Source: Maritalea sp047634455 (GTDB taxonomy: Bacteria > Pseudomonadota > Alphaproteobacteria > Rhizobiales > Devosiaceae). Taken from it: a stretch of 64,000 nt of DNA. The stretch spans positions 1-64,000 of the forward strand of contig NZ_JBLIAI010000008.1 in NCBI RefSeq assembly GCF_047634455.1, given 5' to 3'. Under the pieces are notes generated by a model that had not been told where the DNA came from, ran no database searches, and was given only the letters and a program-made list of their open reading frames with translations. Position numbers and translations under genes: made by a program. Position 1 is the stretch's first letter. The number at the start of each line of letters is the position of its first letter. Below are positions 31,391 to 41,304 of this stretch, one piece after another.

Positions 31391-33304
31391 ATGTCTGACA
31401 ATGAAGTAAAAACCGATGGAATTTCCCGCCGGGAACTTCTTTCAGGAACTGGCGCTGGCGCGTTTCTTGCCGGGTCATTGGCTGCAACAGGCGGCGCTGC
31501 CCTAATGGCAACACCAGCTGCGGCATCCGAGAGTAGTGGCGCGCTCGCTCCAGGTGAACTCGACGAATATTACGGCTTCTGGTCTTCAGGCCAAGCCGGC
31601 GAGTTGCGGGTTTTGGGTGTGCCATCCATGCGCGAACTCATGCGTGTGCCAGTGTTCAACCGTTGTTCTGCGACGGGTTGGGGCCAAACCAACGAGTCTT
31701 TGAAAATCTTGACCGAAGGTTTGACCGAGGAAACAAAACAGTTCCTCGCTGACAGCGGCATGAAAACATATGATAATGGTGACCTTCACCACCCACATAT
31801 GTCTTTCACCGACGGCACATATGATGGTCGCTACCTGTTCATGAACGACAAGGTCAACACCCGTGTAGCGCGTGTGCGTCTTGACGTAATGAAATGCGAT
31901 AAAATCATTGAGATCCCGAACGCGCACGACATTCATGGCTTGCGCCCGCAAAAGTTCCCGCGCACAGGCTATGTGTTTGCCAACTCTGAGCACGAAGCGC
32001 CGCTGATCAATGACGGCTCAACCATGCGTGACGTGTCAACTTACACCAACATCTTTTCAGCCATTGATGGCGACGAGATGACAGTAAGCTGGCAGGTGAT
32101 GGTATCGGGCAACCTTGATAACACCGACTGTGATTACCAAGGTAAGTACGCCTTCTCAACTTCGTACAACTCAGAAATGGGCATGAACCTTGCTGAGATG
32201 ACAGAAAACGAGATGGACCATGTTGTGGTCTTCAACCTCGCTGAGATTGAAAAAGGCGTGGCCAATGGCGACGTGCAAGTTCTCAACGGCATCCCAATCA
32301 TCGATGGTCGCAAGGGCTCAAACAAGAAGTACACGCGTTACATCCCAATTCCAAACAGCCCACATGGCATCAACACAGCCCCTGATAAACGCCACGTTTG
32401 TGTTGCTGGTAAATTGTCACCAACTGTTTCAGTAATCGATGTGACAAAGCTTGATGCCTTGTTTGACGAAGACGCAGATCCACGTTCAGCAATTGTTGCA
32501 GAGCCTGAATTGGGTCTTGGTCCATTGCACACAGCTTACGATGGCAAAGGCAATGCGTTCACAACATTGTTCTTGGACAGCCAAGTGGTGAAATGGAACA
32601 TCGATAAAGCCATCCGTCTTTATGCTGGCGAAGATGTTGATCCCATCATCTCAAAAGTTGACGTTGCATACCAACCTGGTCACAACTCAACCTCAATGGG
32701 TGAAACCTCAGAAGCTGATGGCAAGTGGCTTGTTTCCATGAACAAGTTCTCAAAAGATCGTTTCTTGAACGTTGGTCCTTTGAAACCGGAAAATGAGCAA
32801 CTGATCGACATTTCATCTGATGAAATGAAGGTTGTGCATGATGGCCCAACTTTTGCTGAACCACACGATTCGATTATCGTTCATGCATCAAAAGTGAACC
32901 CAAACAGTGTTTGGGATCGCAATGATCCGTTGTTTGACGATGCAAAAGCACAAGCTGCGGCAGACGGTGTTGATCTCGAGGAAGGCTCAGAAGAAGTCAT
33001 TCGGGATGGCAATAAAGTCCGTGTCTACATGACATCACAGGCACCAATGTTCTCGCTTGAGAGTTTCTCTGTAAAACAGGGCGACGAGGTCACTGTTTAC
33101 GTGACTAACCTTGATGACATCGATGATTTGACACACGGTTTCTCCTTGTCGAACCACGGTGTCGCGATGGAAGTTGGACCTCAGGCCACAGCGTCTATCA
33201 CCTTCATTGCGGGTCGTCCTGGTGTTCACTGGTTCTATTGCCAGTGGTTCTGTCATGCGTTGCACATGGAAATGCGCGGCCGGATGTTCGTAGAACCTAA
33301 ATAG
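31391..33304 (+). CDS. nosZ: Nitrous oxide reductase, clade I (Tat-exported)
   Basis: Periplasmic multicopper enzyme that reduces N2O to N2, 637 residues. A Tat signal with 'ISRRELLSGT' (Arg 13-14) and 'ATPAAAS' places it in clade I. All seven CuZ histidines are visible: two in 'DLHHPHMS', then 'SEHEA', 'SPHGI', 'PLHTA', 'PGHNS' and 'EPHDS'. The CuA site near the C-terminus has 'THGFSL' and 'CQWFCHALHMEM' with both Cys, His and Met. The enzyme looks complete and functional. Codon use is strongly biased, as for abundant proteins. It is 31 bases after nosR. Confidence 0.98.
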   Translation: MSDNEVKTDGISRRELLSGTGAGAFLAGSLAATGGAALMATPAAASESSGALAPGELDEYYGFWSSGQAGELRVLGVPSMRELMRVPVFNRCSATGWGQTNESLKILTEGLTEETKQFLADSGMKTYDNGDLHHPHMSFTDGTYDGRYLFMNDKVNTRVARVRLDVMKCDKIIEIPNAHDIHGLRPQKFPRTGYVFANSEHEAPLINDGSTMRDVSTYTNIFSAIDGDEMTVSWQVMVSGNLDNTDCDYQGKYAFSTSYNSEMGMNLAEMTENEMDHVVVFNLAEIEKGVANGDVQVLNGIPIIDGRKGSNKKYTRYIPIPNSPHGINTAPDKRHVCVAGKLSPTVSVIDVTKLDALFDEDADPRSAIVAEPELGLGPLHTAYDGKGNAFTTLFLDSQVVKWNIDKAIRLYAGEDVDPIISKVDVAYQPGHNSTSMGETSEADGKWLVSMNKFSKDRFLNVGPLKPENEQLIDISSDEMKVVHDGPTFAEPHDSIIVHASKVNPNSVWDRNDPLFDDAKAQAAADGVDLEEGSEEVIRDGNKVRVYMTSQAPMFSLESFSVKQGDEVTVYVTNLDDIDDLTHGFSLSNHGVAMEVGPQATASITFIAGRPGVHWFYCQWFCHALHMEMRGRMFVEPK

Positions 33305-33319
33305 GGATTGCCACATATA

Positions 33320-34576
33320 ATGCTTCGCCTACTTGCCTTTTTGTTGATCATATCAAGTGCCGCCAACGCTTTGGCAGTTGATTGGCAAATTGTGCCTCAA
33401 GGCGACGCACTGGCAATCGCTCTAAAAACGGCGAAGGCGGGTGACACCATCCGCCTCGCACCCGGCACCTACCAAGGGCCGATTGAGATTAATGCTTCCG
33501 TTGTTTTGGATGGGCAAGGACAAGCCCATATTCAGGGCAATGAAACCGGATCTGTCATTGTGGTGAACGCGATAGACGTCACCGTGCGCGGCCTCACCGT
33601 AACGGGTTCAGGTTCGGATGGCGAAAATCGTGATGCGGGTATTGTGACAGCCCAAACCGCAGACCGTGCGCTGATCGAAAATAACAATCTGATCGGCAAT
33701 CTGGTTGGCGTCGATATTCACGGCACCAAAAACGCGATTGTGCAAAACAATAAAATAGAAGGCCGCCTTGATCAGCGTATGAATGATCGGGGCAACGGCA
33801 TTTATGTTTGGAACGCGACCGGCAGCAAAGTCATTGGCAATGACATTCGCTATGGGCGCGACGGCATCTTCGTCAACACGTCAAAAAAGAACGAGTTCTC
33901 TGGTAATCGCATGCGCGATTTACGCTTTGCCATCCACTATATGAACGCAAACAATTCAATTGTGCGCGGCAATATTTCACTTAGCAACCACCTTGGCTAC
34001 GCCATCATGTATTCAGATAATGTTCTGATAGAGGGCAACCTTAGCCGTGGTGACCGCGATCATGGCATCATGATGAACTACACCAACAAGGGCAAAGTGA
34101 TCGGCAATCGGATTGAGCAAGGCGGCGAAAAATGTGTGTTCATTTATAACGCCCACAAAAATGAGTTTAGCAAAAACCTATTCTCCCAATGTCAAATTGG
34201 CATCCATTTTACGGCCGGGTCCGAGCGCAACACCTTTACGCAAAATGCATTTGTGGGTAACCGCACCCAAGTTAAATATGTGGGATCAAAATGGGCTGAT
34301 TGGAGTGTAGACGGCAAAGGCAATTATTGGTCTGACCATGCCGCTTTTGATCTGGATGGCAATGGCATCGCCGATGCCGCTTACCGCCCCAATGATATCA
34401 TGGACCATGTTTTGTGGACCCAACCTGCGGCCAAGTCTTTGTTGGGTTCGCCTGCGGTGCAACTCATTCGCTGGTCACAATCCGCATTCCCGGCCCTGTT
34501 GCCAGGTGGCGTTGTCGACAGCGCGCCTTTGATGCAGCCCGAGCTGCCAACACTTAAAGAATGGGAGGAACTATAA
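33320..34576 (+). CDS. nosD: Nitrous oxide reductase copper-site maturation protein NosD
   Basis: Periplasmic protein with a right-handed beta-helix of CASH repeats, needed to build the CuZ cluster. The 418 residues start at ATG 33320 with a signal peptide ending near 'ANALAVDW'. Repeats such as 'ALIENNNLIGNLVGVDIHGTKNAIVQNN' and 'ATGSKVIGNDIRYGRDGIFVNTSKKNEFSGNRM' run along the middle. The stop overlaps the nosF start (TAATG). NosD works with the NosFY transporter. Confidence 0.95.
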   Translation: MLRLLAFLLIISSAANALAVDWQIVPQGDALAIALKTAKAGDTIRLAPGTYQGPIEINASVVLDGQGQAHIQGNETGSVIVVNAIDVTVRGLTVTGSGSDGENRDAGIVTAQTADRALIENNNLIGNLVGVDIHGTKNAIVQNNKIEGRLDQRMNDRGNGIYVWNATGSKVIGNDIRYGRDGIFVNTSKKNEFSGNRMRDLRFAIHYMNANNSIVRGNISLSNHLGYAIMYSDNVLIEGNLSRGDRDHGIMMNYTNKGKVIGNRIEQGGEKCVFIYNAHKNEFSKNLFSQCQIGIHFTAGSERNTFTQNAFVGNRTQVKYVGSKWADWSVDGKGNYWSDHAAFDLDGNGIADAAYRPNDIMDHVLWTQPAAKSLLGSPAVQLIRWSQSAFPALLPGGVVDSAPLMQPELPTLKEWEEL

Positions 34577-35475
34577 TGCCTGCCCTAAAAATCGAGCATG
34601 TTGTTAAACGACATGGCACCCTTCAAACAATATCTGATGTTTCTCTGAACGTAGAAGCTGGGGAGCGCGTGGCGCTTTTGGGCCATAATGGCGCGGGCAA
34701 AACCACCATCATCAAAATGGTGCTGGGCTTGATGCCCATCACCGCTGGAACCATTAATGTCTTGGGTCACCACCCAGGTTCCGCCGCAGCGCGTAAGCAA
34801 ACTGGATATTTACCCGAAAGCGTTGCGTTCCACGGCGCGCTAACAGGTCGCGAGCAATTGCATCATTTTGCAAGGTTGAAATCCACGTCGCTCAAAGAAG
34901 CTGACGATCTGCTTGAGCGAGTTGGATTAGCTCACGCTGCAGACCGCAGAATTGGCACCTATTCAAAAGGCATGCGCCAACGTATCGGCTTGGCGCAAGT
35001 GGCGTTGGGACAACCCAAATTGGCGATCTTGGACGAACCGACAAGCGGACTTGATCCAGTGAGCCGTCACGAGTTTTACGATATCGTTGAGGAGCTGGCG
35101 CATAATGGGGCGGCGGTCATGTTGTCTTCGCATGCGCTGACCGAATTGGAATTGCGTACCGACCGGATTGCGATCCTTTCGAAAGGTCAATTGGTCGCCA
35201 ATGACAGTTTGCAGAAATTGCGTGATCTTGCCAGCTTGCCCATCAAGTTCAAAGTCACCGCGTCCAACGACACCATTGATGGTGTCAATGAGCAGTTGGG
35301 TGGCGAGCGGGTCAATTGCCAATCGCTCGAGCTTTTGTGCACGCCATCCGAGAAAATCGACGTTTTGTCGGCGATCACAGCGTTAGGGTCGGTCGTAAAA
35401 GATGTGGACGTCACCCCGGCAAGCCTTGAAGAGCTTTACCGTCATTTCAGCAAAGTTGAGGAGAAACAATCATGA
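34576..35475 (+). CDS. nosF: ABC transporter ATP-binding protein NosF
   Basis: ATPase of the NosDFY complex, 299 residues from ATG 34576. Walker A 'GHNGAGKTT', signature 'YSKGMRQRIGLAQVAL', Walker B 'LAILDEPTSGLD' and 'LSSHALTELE' are present. The signature has Lys for the first Gly (SKGMRQ), normal for NosF and related CcmA-type ATPases. It powers NosY to supply sulphur or assist copper insertion for the CuZ site. It overlaps nosY by 4 bases. Confidence 0.95.
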   Translation: MPALKIEHVVKRHGTLQTISDVSLNVEAGERVALLGHNGAGKTTIIKMVLGLMPITAGTINVLGHHPGSAAARKQTGYLPESVAFHGALTGREQLHHFARLKSTSLKEADDLLERVGLAHAADRRIGTYSKGMRQRIGLAQVALGQPKLAILDEPTSGLDPVSRHEFYDIVEELAHNGAAVMLSSHALTELELRTDRIAILSKGQLVANDSLQKLRDLASLPIKFKVTASNDTIDGVNEQLGGERVNCQSLELLCTPSEKIDVLSAITALGSVVKDVDVTPASLEELYRHFSKVEEKQS

Positions 35476-36293
35476 CCTCAATTCTGTCTATTGCCCGACT
35501 GGAACTGCTGATCGCGCGGCGTAACCTTTGGGTCGCCACTGCCATCCTGTTGATGGCCATGTTCAACGTGGTTCTCACTGTTGCAGGCAATGCGCCAACG
35601 GGCGTTTTGGGTGCTACGCCGATGACGATAGCCATTACGTCCATCACCACATTGTCGGTCTATTTGCTGCCATTGATCGGGTTGCTGTTATCATTTGACG
35701 CCATATCAGGCGAAGCCGAACGGGGCACACTGACGCTGGGCCTTTCTTATCCATTGTCTCGTGCTGATATTTTGCTCGGCAAGTTTATCGCCCACATGGT
35801 GGTGCTCGGCGTGGCTGTCGCCATCGGTCTTGCGTTGACCACACTGATTATCGTTTCGCGTCATGGTACAGGCGCGATTGAATGGGCTCCATTGGCGTCG
35901 CTCTATTTCACCTCATTGGCACTTGGCGCAACGTTTTTGGGTCTCGGGTACACCATATCGTCACTCGTCAAGCAAACCGGTGCGGCTTCGGGCATTGCCA
36001 TTGCACTGTGGCTGATCGCTGTGGTTCTTTACGACCTTGGCTTGCTCGGCGCACTGGTAACGGATGCGGGCGGCGACTTCTCAAAAACAATTTTCCCCTA
36101 TGCGCTGGTCGCCAACCCGGCTGACGCGTTCCGCCTGCTCAATATGCCAGACCAATCTGTCAATATGCTCGCCTCTGGCCTTGGTGCTGCGAGCAGTGTC
36201 ACAGGGTTTTTCGGCCAATTGACTTCGCTCTTGCTCTGGCCTGTAGCAGCCCTATTGTTTGCCCTTCTCGCCTTTAAAAGGGTCGAGCCATGA
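35472..36293 (+). CDS. nosY: ABC transporter permease NosY
   Basis: Membrane partner of NosF, 273 residues with about six helices. 'ARLELLIARRNLWVATAILLMAMFNVV', 'SFDAISGEAERGTLTLGLSYPLSRADILLGKFIAH' and the C-terminal 'FFGQLTSLLLWPVAALLFALLAFKR' match NosY/ABC-2-type permeases. The central cytoplasmic 'GEAERGTL' loop contacts the ATPase. It overlaps both neighbours by 4 bases (ATGA), so nosF, nosY and nosL are translationally coupled. Confidence 0.94.
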   Translation: MTSILSIARLELLIARRNLWVATAILLMAMFNVVLTVAGNAPTGVLGATPMTIAITSITTLSVYLLPLIGLLLSFDAISGEAERGTLTLGLSYPLSRADILLGKFIAHMVVLGVAVAIGLALTTLIIVSRHGTGAIEWAPLASLYFTSLALGATFLGLGYTISSLVKQTGAASGIAIALWLIAVVLYDLGLLGALVTDAGGDFSKTIFPYALVANPADAFRLLNMPDQSVNMLASGLGAASSVTGFFGQLTSLLLWPVAALLFALLAFKRVEP

Positions 36294-36817
36294 TCATTTT
36301 CAAAACCGGTTCTGTACTCGCAACAGCACTATTTCTTGTCGGCTGCTCAAGCGAAGCGGCCTTGCAGCAAACACCTAGTCCGATCGCACTGACCGAGGAA
36401 GCGGCTGGATATTATTGCCAGATGGTGATTTTGGAACATGATGGGCCAAAGGCGCAAATGTATTTGGATGGCATGCCAAACCCGTTGTGGTTTTCTCAGG
36501 TGCGCGACGGTTTGGCCTACATAAAATCGCCCGAGCAGTCAGCCGAAATTTTGGTGATGTATGTCAACGATATGGGCGAAGCCAAAAGCTGGTCAGAGCC
36601 CGGCGAAATGAATTGGATCCGAGCGGACGAAGCCTATTTCGTGGTTGGCTCAGATGCGACCGGCGGCATGGGTGCGCCTGAACTGGTGCCGTTCTCTTCA
36701 AAAGACAAGGCAGATGAATTTGCTAAGGTGCGCGGCGGTGAGGTTCAACTTTTGAACGAAATCTCCATAGAAGCTGTGCTCGCGCCCGTTGAATATCAAG
36801 AAGGATCAGATCAATGA
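36290..36817 (+). CDS. nosL: Copper chaperone lipoprotein NosL
   Basis: Outer-membrane-type lipoprotein of 175 residues that delivers Cu(I) for NosZ maturation. The lipobox 'LVGC' puts the lipidated Cys near residue 19. The copper-binding 'YYCQMVILEHDGPKAQMYLDG' carries the C-x-M pair of NosL, and 'GGMGAPELVPFSSKDKADEFAKVRGG' is its second conserved block. Confidence 0.94.
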   Translation: MIIFKTGSVLATALFLVGCSSEAALQQTPSPIALTEEAAGYYCQMVILEHDGPKAQMYLDGMPNPLWFSQVRDGLAYIKSPEQSAEILVMYVNDMGEAKSWSEPGEMNWIRADEAYFVVGSDATGGMGAPELVPFSSKDKADEFAKVRGGEVQLLNEISIEAVLAPVEYQEGSDQ

Positions 36818-37725
36818 TTTCTCGTCGTCGCGTTATTTCTATTCTAGCCGGAGCAGCGGCACTGCCCATGCTTGGTTCTGCCGCATCTGCTTCAGTTGTG
36901 AATTGGCGTGGCATTGCGTTGGGCGCAAACGCCAACATTGTGCTTGATCACCCAAATGCTGAACTGTTGCTCGATAAAGCACTGTTGGAAATCGCCCGGT
37001 TAGAGAAAGTGTTTTCGCTTTATCAGGCAAATAGCCAGCTCTCCGTCTTGAATCGCGAAGGCGAATTGAAAGTGCCGGCTGTTGAATTGATCGATTTGCT
37101 AAACATTAGTGATCGCATCTATCAAGAAACCGATGGCGCGTTTGATCCCACAGTGCAGCCGATTTGGGCGCTCTACGCGCAAAAATATGCTGCGGGTAGC
37201 GTGCCAAACCAAAGCGAAATTGATGCGGTGCGCGCAAAAATTGGTTGGTCAAATCTATCAGTTTCGCCGGAAATGATTTCGTTCAACAAACCTGGTATGG
37301 CCCTCACTTTCAATGGTATCGCACAAGGCTATATCGCCGACAAAGTGGCTGGTTTGCTCCGCCAAGAAGGCGTGGATAACGTCCTGGTCAATACGGGCGA
37401 AATATCTGCAATTGGCTTTTCACCCAGTGGTGCACCCTGGCCAATTTCCTTGGCAAATGGAGGGCGCAAACTTGAACTCACAAATGCTGCCATCGCCACT
37501 TCGGCTCCCACAGGCACTTTCTTTGATCTTGATGGGACGGTTGGACATATTCTTGACCCACGTACCGGATTGCCGAGCGGACAATGGCAAAGCCTTAGTG
37601 TAATCGACAAATCAGCAGCGCGGGCGGATGGACTATCCACAGCCTTTTGCTTAATGAATAAAGCCCAGATTCAAGCGGTTTCTGGCGCACATGAAGTGAT
37701 GTTCGGCGCACCAACCTCCGTCTGA
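36814..37725 (+). CDS. nosX: NosX, ApbE-like FAD:protein FMN transferase
   Basis: Periplasmic flavin transferase of 303 residues that attaches FMN to NosR. The N-terminus 'MISRRRVISILAGAAALPML' is a Tat-type signal. ApbE motifs are present: 'YQETDGAFDPTVQPIWALYA', 'ALTFNGIAQGYIADKVAGLL', 'NVLVNTGEISAIG' and 'GHILDPRTG'. It overlaps nosL by 4 bases and ends the nos operon. Its last 55 bases overlap the convergent cysG gene, with no terminator between. Confidence 0.95.
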   Translation: MISRRRVISILAGAAALPMLGSAASASVVNWRGIALGANANIVLDHPNAELLLDKALLEIARLEKVFSLYQANSQLSVLNREGELKVPAVELIDLLNISDRIYQETDGAFDPTVQPIWALYAQKYAAGSVPNQSEIDAVRAKIGWSNLSVSPEMISFNKPGMALTFNGIAQGYIADKVAGLLRQEGVDNVLVNTGEISAIGFSPSGAPWPISLANGGRKLELTNAAIATSAPTGTFFDLDGTVGHILDPRTGLPSGQWQSLSVIDKSAARADGLSTAFCLMNKAQIQAVSGAHEVMFGAPTSV

Positions 37726-38675
37726 TCAAAAAGACAAGGATTGCCTTCAATCAATCTGACTGTATGTGCACCTAAGGGCGTGTCGGAATATGCAGGGTTA
37801 TCAACACAGATACGTTTTGCTTCGCGCCGCGCCAGCTCCAAGATTTCCGTAGGCGTGGTTGGGCTGTGGATGATTACGTCAGCGGATTGCAACGCGCGCA
37901 TGGACTTGATGGTGATCAGTTCGGGGTCATTGGCGCAATAGCCAATATACGTAATCTTGGTTTGCGCAATGTGATTTTTTGCGATCTGGCGGCAATCATC
38001 CAGTAGCGCAGTTTCACAATCGGGCGAGACCTCTTCACCAAATGCCTTGTCGACAAATGTTTCCCAAAAGGTTCGCCTTTCCCGCCCCGGTGCCAGCAGT
38101 TGATTGATCCGATCGCGCATGTTTTCAGCCAAATTGGCCCAGTGTGCGATCTGTGCAGGTAGTACCATTTCGATCCGACGCCGGATCGCTTGGCCGAAAA
38201 TCGGTGCGGCCCCGTTGGTTGAAATGGCAATTACGGCGGGTGAGCGGTTAACGATAGAGCCAAATTGAAAATCACAGAATTTTGGTTGGTCAATAACATT
38301 CACAGGCACGCCGTGAAGCTTTGCGATGTTGCGAATTAGTTGTGCGGCGGTTTGTGTCGGTGCATCACATATCACAAGAGTTGCATCAGCTATGTCCGTG
38401 GCCAATTTCTGTTGTTGGCGATGTTGGAATGAGTGCGGTGAGCTGGCGATGAGGGTCTTAAAGTCAGCAGTCAAGCATACGGCATGTACCAATACATTTG
38501 CGCCCGCTGCGCCGAGCAACTCTGCCTTCCAAGCCGCCGCGTCAGTGCCGCCAATCACTACGACATTTTTACCGTTCAAATCAAAAAAGACGGGCAGGAC
38601 ACTCAAGGCATCTATGCGTTGTTTGCGACTACTATTTGTGTGGCGGCTATTCTGCCGCAAGAAGGGAGCGTTCAT
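37671..38675 (-). CDS. cysG: Siroheme synthase with a truncated, degenerate methyltransferase domain
   Basis: Residues 23-210 form the CysG N-terminal half: a Rossmann motif 'KNVVVIGGTDAAAWKAELL', 'GVPVNVIDQPKFCDFQFGSIVNRSPAVIAISTNGAAP' and 'RRTFWETFVDK'. This half does precorrin-2 dehydrogenation and ferrochelation. After it only about 75 residues of the uroporphyrinogen methyltransferase domain remain. The glycine-rich 'GAGPGDPEL' is altered to 'GYCANDPEL', a stretch of about 20 residues is missing, and homology stops at 'VRLIEGNPCLF' where nosX begins antisense. It overlaps nasA by 29 bases. It should help make siroheme for NirB, with methylation done elsewhere. Confidence 0.85.
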   Translation of the reverse strand: MNAPFLRQNSRHTNSSRKQRIDALSVLPVFFDLNGKNVVVIGGTDAAAWKAELLGAAGANVLVHAVCLTADFKTLIASSPHSFQHRQQQKLATDIADATLVICDAPTQTAAQLIRNIAKLHGVPVNVIDQPKFCDFQFGSIVNRSPAVIAISTNGAAPIFGQAIRRRIEMVLPAQIAHWANLAENMRDRINQLLAPGRERRTFWETFVDKAFGEEVSPDCETALLDDCRQIAKNHIAQTKITYIGYCANDPELITIKSMRALQSADVIIHSPTTPTEILELARREAKRICVDNPAYSDTPLGAHTVRLIEGNPCLFDQTEVGAPNITSCAPETA

Positions 38676-41304
38676 GTATCAACTCAGCTATTTCTGCTTT
38701 GCAGGACCCACAATTGGTGCCCGCGCTTAATGTGTTACCAATGTCTTTGACGGACTGGCATCCGTTTGCCACAGCGTCCAAAATCTGATTTGCGCCAACA
38801 GAAAAACAGCTGCACACGATTGGGCCGGGGTCGGGCATGTCTTTGCTCGGGCGTCCTGCCACCATTCGGTAACGCAAAGTCGGTTCGTCAAAAATGCTGT
38901 CGAGTTGCGCCACTGCCCAACTGCGGGACACCGCAACAGACGTAGATGCGAGATAAATCGCGGTCCGCAAATGCACGCCATCAAACCAAGCAAAGCGTTG
39001 CTGGTCGGACCGGGGCGCACGAAAAGCGACATCGGCGCTGTGCATGTCGGTCTTAGCGATTTCACGCACCAGTTCGGCCAATTGGTGCTGACTGGAATGG
39101 GCAAACTCCAGCCGCCAGCCGGTTTTCGTGATCGCCTTCGCCCAATAGTCTGCGATTAGGTTTTTTGGCTCATGCCGGGTCACGGCGAAACCAAAGATCG
39201 CCATTTCGGCGCGTGCAATTTTGACTTTTGAAGTCTTCAACGCGGGTTGGCCCGAATGGGGATCAATATCGGCTTTCACAAGCTTGTTGATCGACCCAAC
39301 AGAGGAATAATTGTCGCTCCAATGCATCGGGCAGAATATTTCCCCTTCACGCAGTTTATCGCTGATCAAAGCGCGCAATGTAACGGGCTGATCGTTGACG
39401 CTCAGGTTCACTAGGTCTGCCGGTTCAATGCCCAAATTGTGTGCATCTGCTCGAGATATCTCACAATATGGTTCGGCGATGTGCGCGGACAAAGTGGCGC
39501 TCTTGCCGGTGCGGGTCATGGTGTGCCAATGGTCGCGCACTCGGCCCGTGTTTAGGACCATTTTGCTTTTTGACTTGCGGCTTTGTTTGATGGGCAATTT
39601 GGTTGGTACAAAGCGCGCGCGATGGTCTGGTGTGAAAAACCGCCCATTGGCAAAAAAACGTGTCGCGCAAGGTTGTGCGTTTTTTGGTTGTGGCCATTGA
39701 AATGGGTCTAGTGCGTCATAGTCTTTGGCTGAAATTTTGGCGTATGCGCCGATGTCAAAGTCACGTGTTCCGTCATTTTGGTGTCCGGACAGCGCGGCAT
39801 GTTCTGCAAAAATCTCAGCTGGGCACCTAAAGCCAAACGCATTTTCGTGGCCAAGCCGTTTGCCAACTTCTGCCATTTGCCACCAATCGGGTCGCGCCAT
39901 GCCCGGCGCAGGCAAAAAGGCGCGTTGCCGCGATATGCGCCGTTCAGAGTTCGTTACGGTGCCACTTTTTTCCCCCCAGCCAATTGAAGGCAATTTGACA
40001 TGCGCGAATTGGCTCGTTGTAGTTTCAGCCATAATGTCCGACACAACAACCAACGGGCAGGCGGTGAGGGCTGCCGCCACCATCGCTGTCTCGGGCATAG
40101 AGACCATCGGGTTTGTCCCCATGATCCATAAAGCTTGGATTTTGCCCGATTTAACGGCTCGGAAAAGCTCCACCGCTTTTAAACCGGGCTTTGGGGCGAG
40201 GTTCGACGTACCCCAGAACTGTGAGACCAAATCTCGATGAGTTTGGTTTTCGATGTCCATATGGGCCGCAAGCATATTGGCCAAGCCGCCAACTTCGCGC
40301 CCGCCCATGGCGTTAGGTTGCCCGGTTAGCGAAAATGGCCCCATGCCTTTGCGCCCAATGCGACCGGTCGCCAAATGGCAATTGATAATGGCATTGACTT
40401 TATCCGTTCCAATTGTCGACTGATTGACGCCTTGGCTATAACAAGTGACCACTTTTTCGGTATCGACAAATAGTGAATAAAATTCGTGAATTTGCGCTTC
40501 GCTCAATCCGGTGCGCCTTATGAGTTCGGCCTCGCTAATCTGCGTGGCCCCCACGGCTTCTGCGAACCCTGATGTGTGATCGCCAACATAATTAGTGTTC
40601 ACCATTTGAGTTTTTACAATGTGTTGCAGCAACCCGTTGAACAGCGCCACGTCGCCATCGGGTTTAATCGGTAAATGTAGGTTCGCCATTTCAGCGGTTT
40701 TGGAGCGACGTGGATCGATCACCACAACGTTCAACCCCGGGCGCTGCGCTTTCGCTGCAAGAATGCGCTGGTGTAAAACCGGGTGGCACCACGCCATATT
40801 TGAGCCGACCAGCACAACAAGATCGGCGTGTTCTAAGTCTTCATAATTGCCCGGCACAGTGTCTGAGCCAAAGGCGCGTTTGTGGCCTGCAACGGTAGAG
40901 GACATACAAAGCCGCGAATTGGTATCCACATTCGCAGAACCAATGAAGCCCTTCATCAGTTTGTTCGCGACGTAATAGTCTTCGGTCAGCATCTGTCCGG
41001 ACAGGTAAAACCCAACGGAATCTGGCCCATAGGTTTCAATCGTTTTTTTGAACCTATCAGCAACGTGATCGAGTGCGGTGTTCCAGCTTGTATTTTCGCC
41101 ATTAACCTGCGGGTAGAGCAACCGCCCATCAAGGCTCAAAGTCTCGCCCAAAGCCGTGCCTTTGGAACAAAGTTGGCCATAATTTGCAGGATGATCCGGA
41201 TCGCCTTTAATGACCACATTGCCGTCGCTTTGTGGCGTGGCGAGCACACCGCAACCAACCCCACAATAAGGACAGGTGGTGCGAATTGGGGGCATTTCGC
41301 CCAT
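38647..41304 (-). CDS. nasA: Assimilatory nitrate reductase, large subunit
   Basis: Cytoplasmic molybdopterin enzyme that reduces nitrate to nitrite, 885 residues. The N-terminal [4Fe-4S] site is 'CPYCGVGCG' (11, 14, 18) plus Cys 46 in 'GQLCSKG'. The Mo ligand Cys is in 'TNSRLCMSS'. 'TGQPNAMGGREVGG' and 'GTVTNSERRISRQR' are typical of the Nas type. The C-terminal 'CSCFSVGANQI...NCGSCKAEIAEL' is a BFD-like [2Fe-2S] domain for electron input. It abuts nirD (the two share a base) within the nitrate assimilation operon. Confidence 0.95.
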   Translation of the reverse strand: MGEMPPIRTTCPYCGVGCGVLATPQSDGNVVIKGDPDHPANYGQLCSKGTALGETLSLDGRLLYPQVNGENTSWNTALDHVADRFKKTIETYGPDSVGFYLSGQMLTEDYYVANKLMKGFIGSANVDTNSRLCMSSTVAGHKRAFGSDTVPGNYEDLEHADLVVLVGSNMAWCHPVLHQRILAAKAQRPGLNVVVIDPRRSKTAEMANLHLPIKPDGDVALFNGLLQHIVKTQMVNTNYVGDHTSGFAEAVGATQISEAELIRRTGLSEAQIHEFYSLFVDTEKVVTCYSQGVNQSTIGTDKVNAIINCHLATGRIGRKGMGPFSLTGQPNAMGGREVGGLANMLAAHMDIENQTHRDLVSQFWGTSNLAPKPGLKAVELFRAVKSGKIQALWIMGTNPMVSMPETAMVAAALTACPLVVVSDIMAETTTSQFAHVKLPSIGWGEKSGTVTNSERRISRQRAFLPAPGMARPDWWQMAEVGKRLGHENAFGFRCPAEIFAEHAALSGHQNDGTRDFDIGAYAKISAKDYDALDPFQWPQPKNAQPCATRFFANGRFFTPDHRARFVPTKLPIKQSRKSKSKMVLNTGRVRDHWHTMTRTGKSATLSAHIAEPYCEISRADAHNLGIEPADLVNLSVNDQPVTLRALISDKLREGEIFCPMHWSDNYSSVGSINKLVKADIDPHSGQPALKTSKVKIARAEMAIFGFAVTRHEPKNLIADYWAKAITKTGWRLEFAHSSQHQLAELVREIAKTDMHSADVAFRAPRSDQQRFAWFDGVHLRTAIYLASTSVAVSRSWAVAQLDSIFDEPTLRYRMVAGRPSKDMPDPGPIVCSCFSVGANQILDAVANGCQSVKDIGNTLSAGTNCGSCKAEIAELIHERSLLAAE

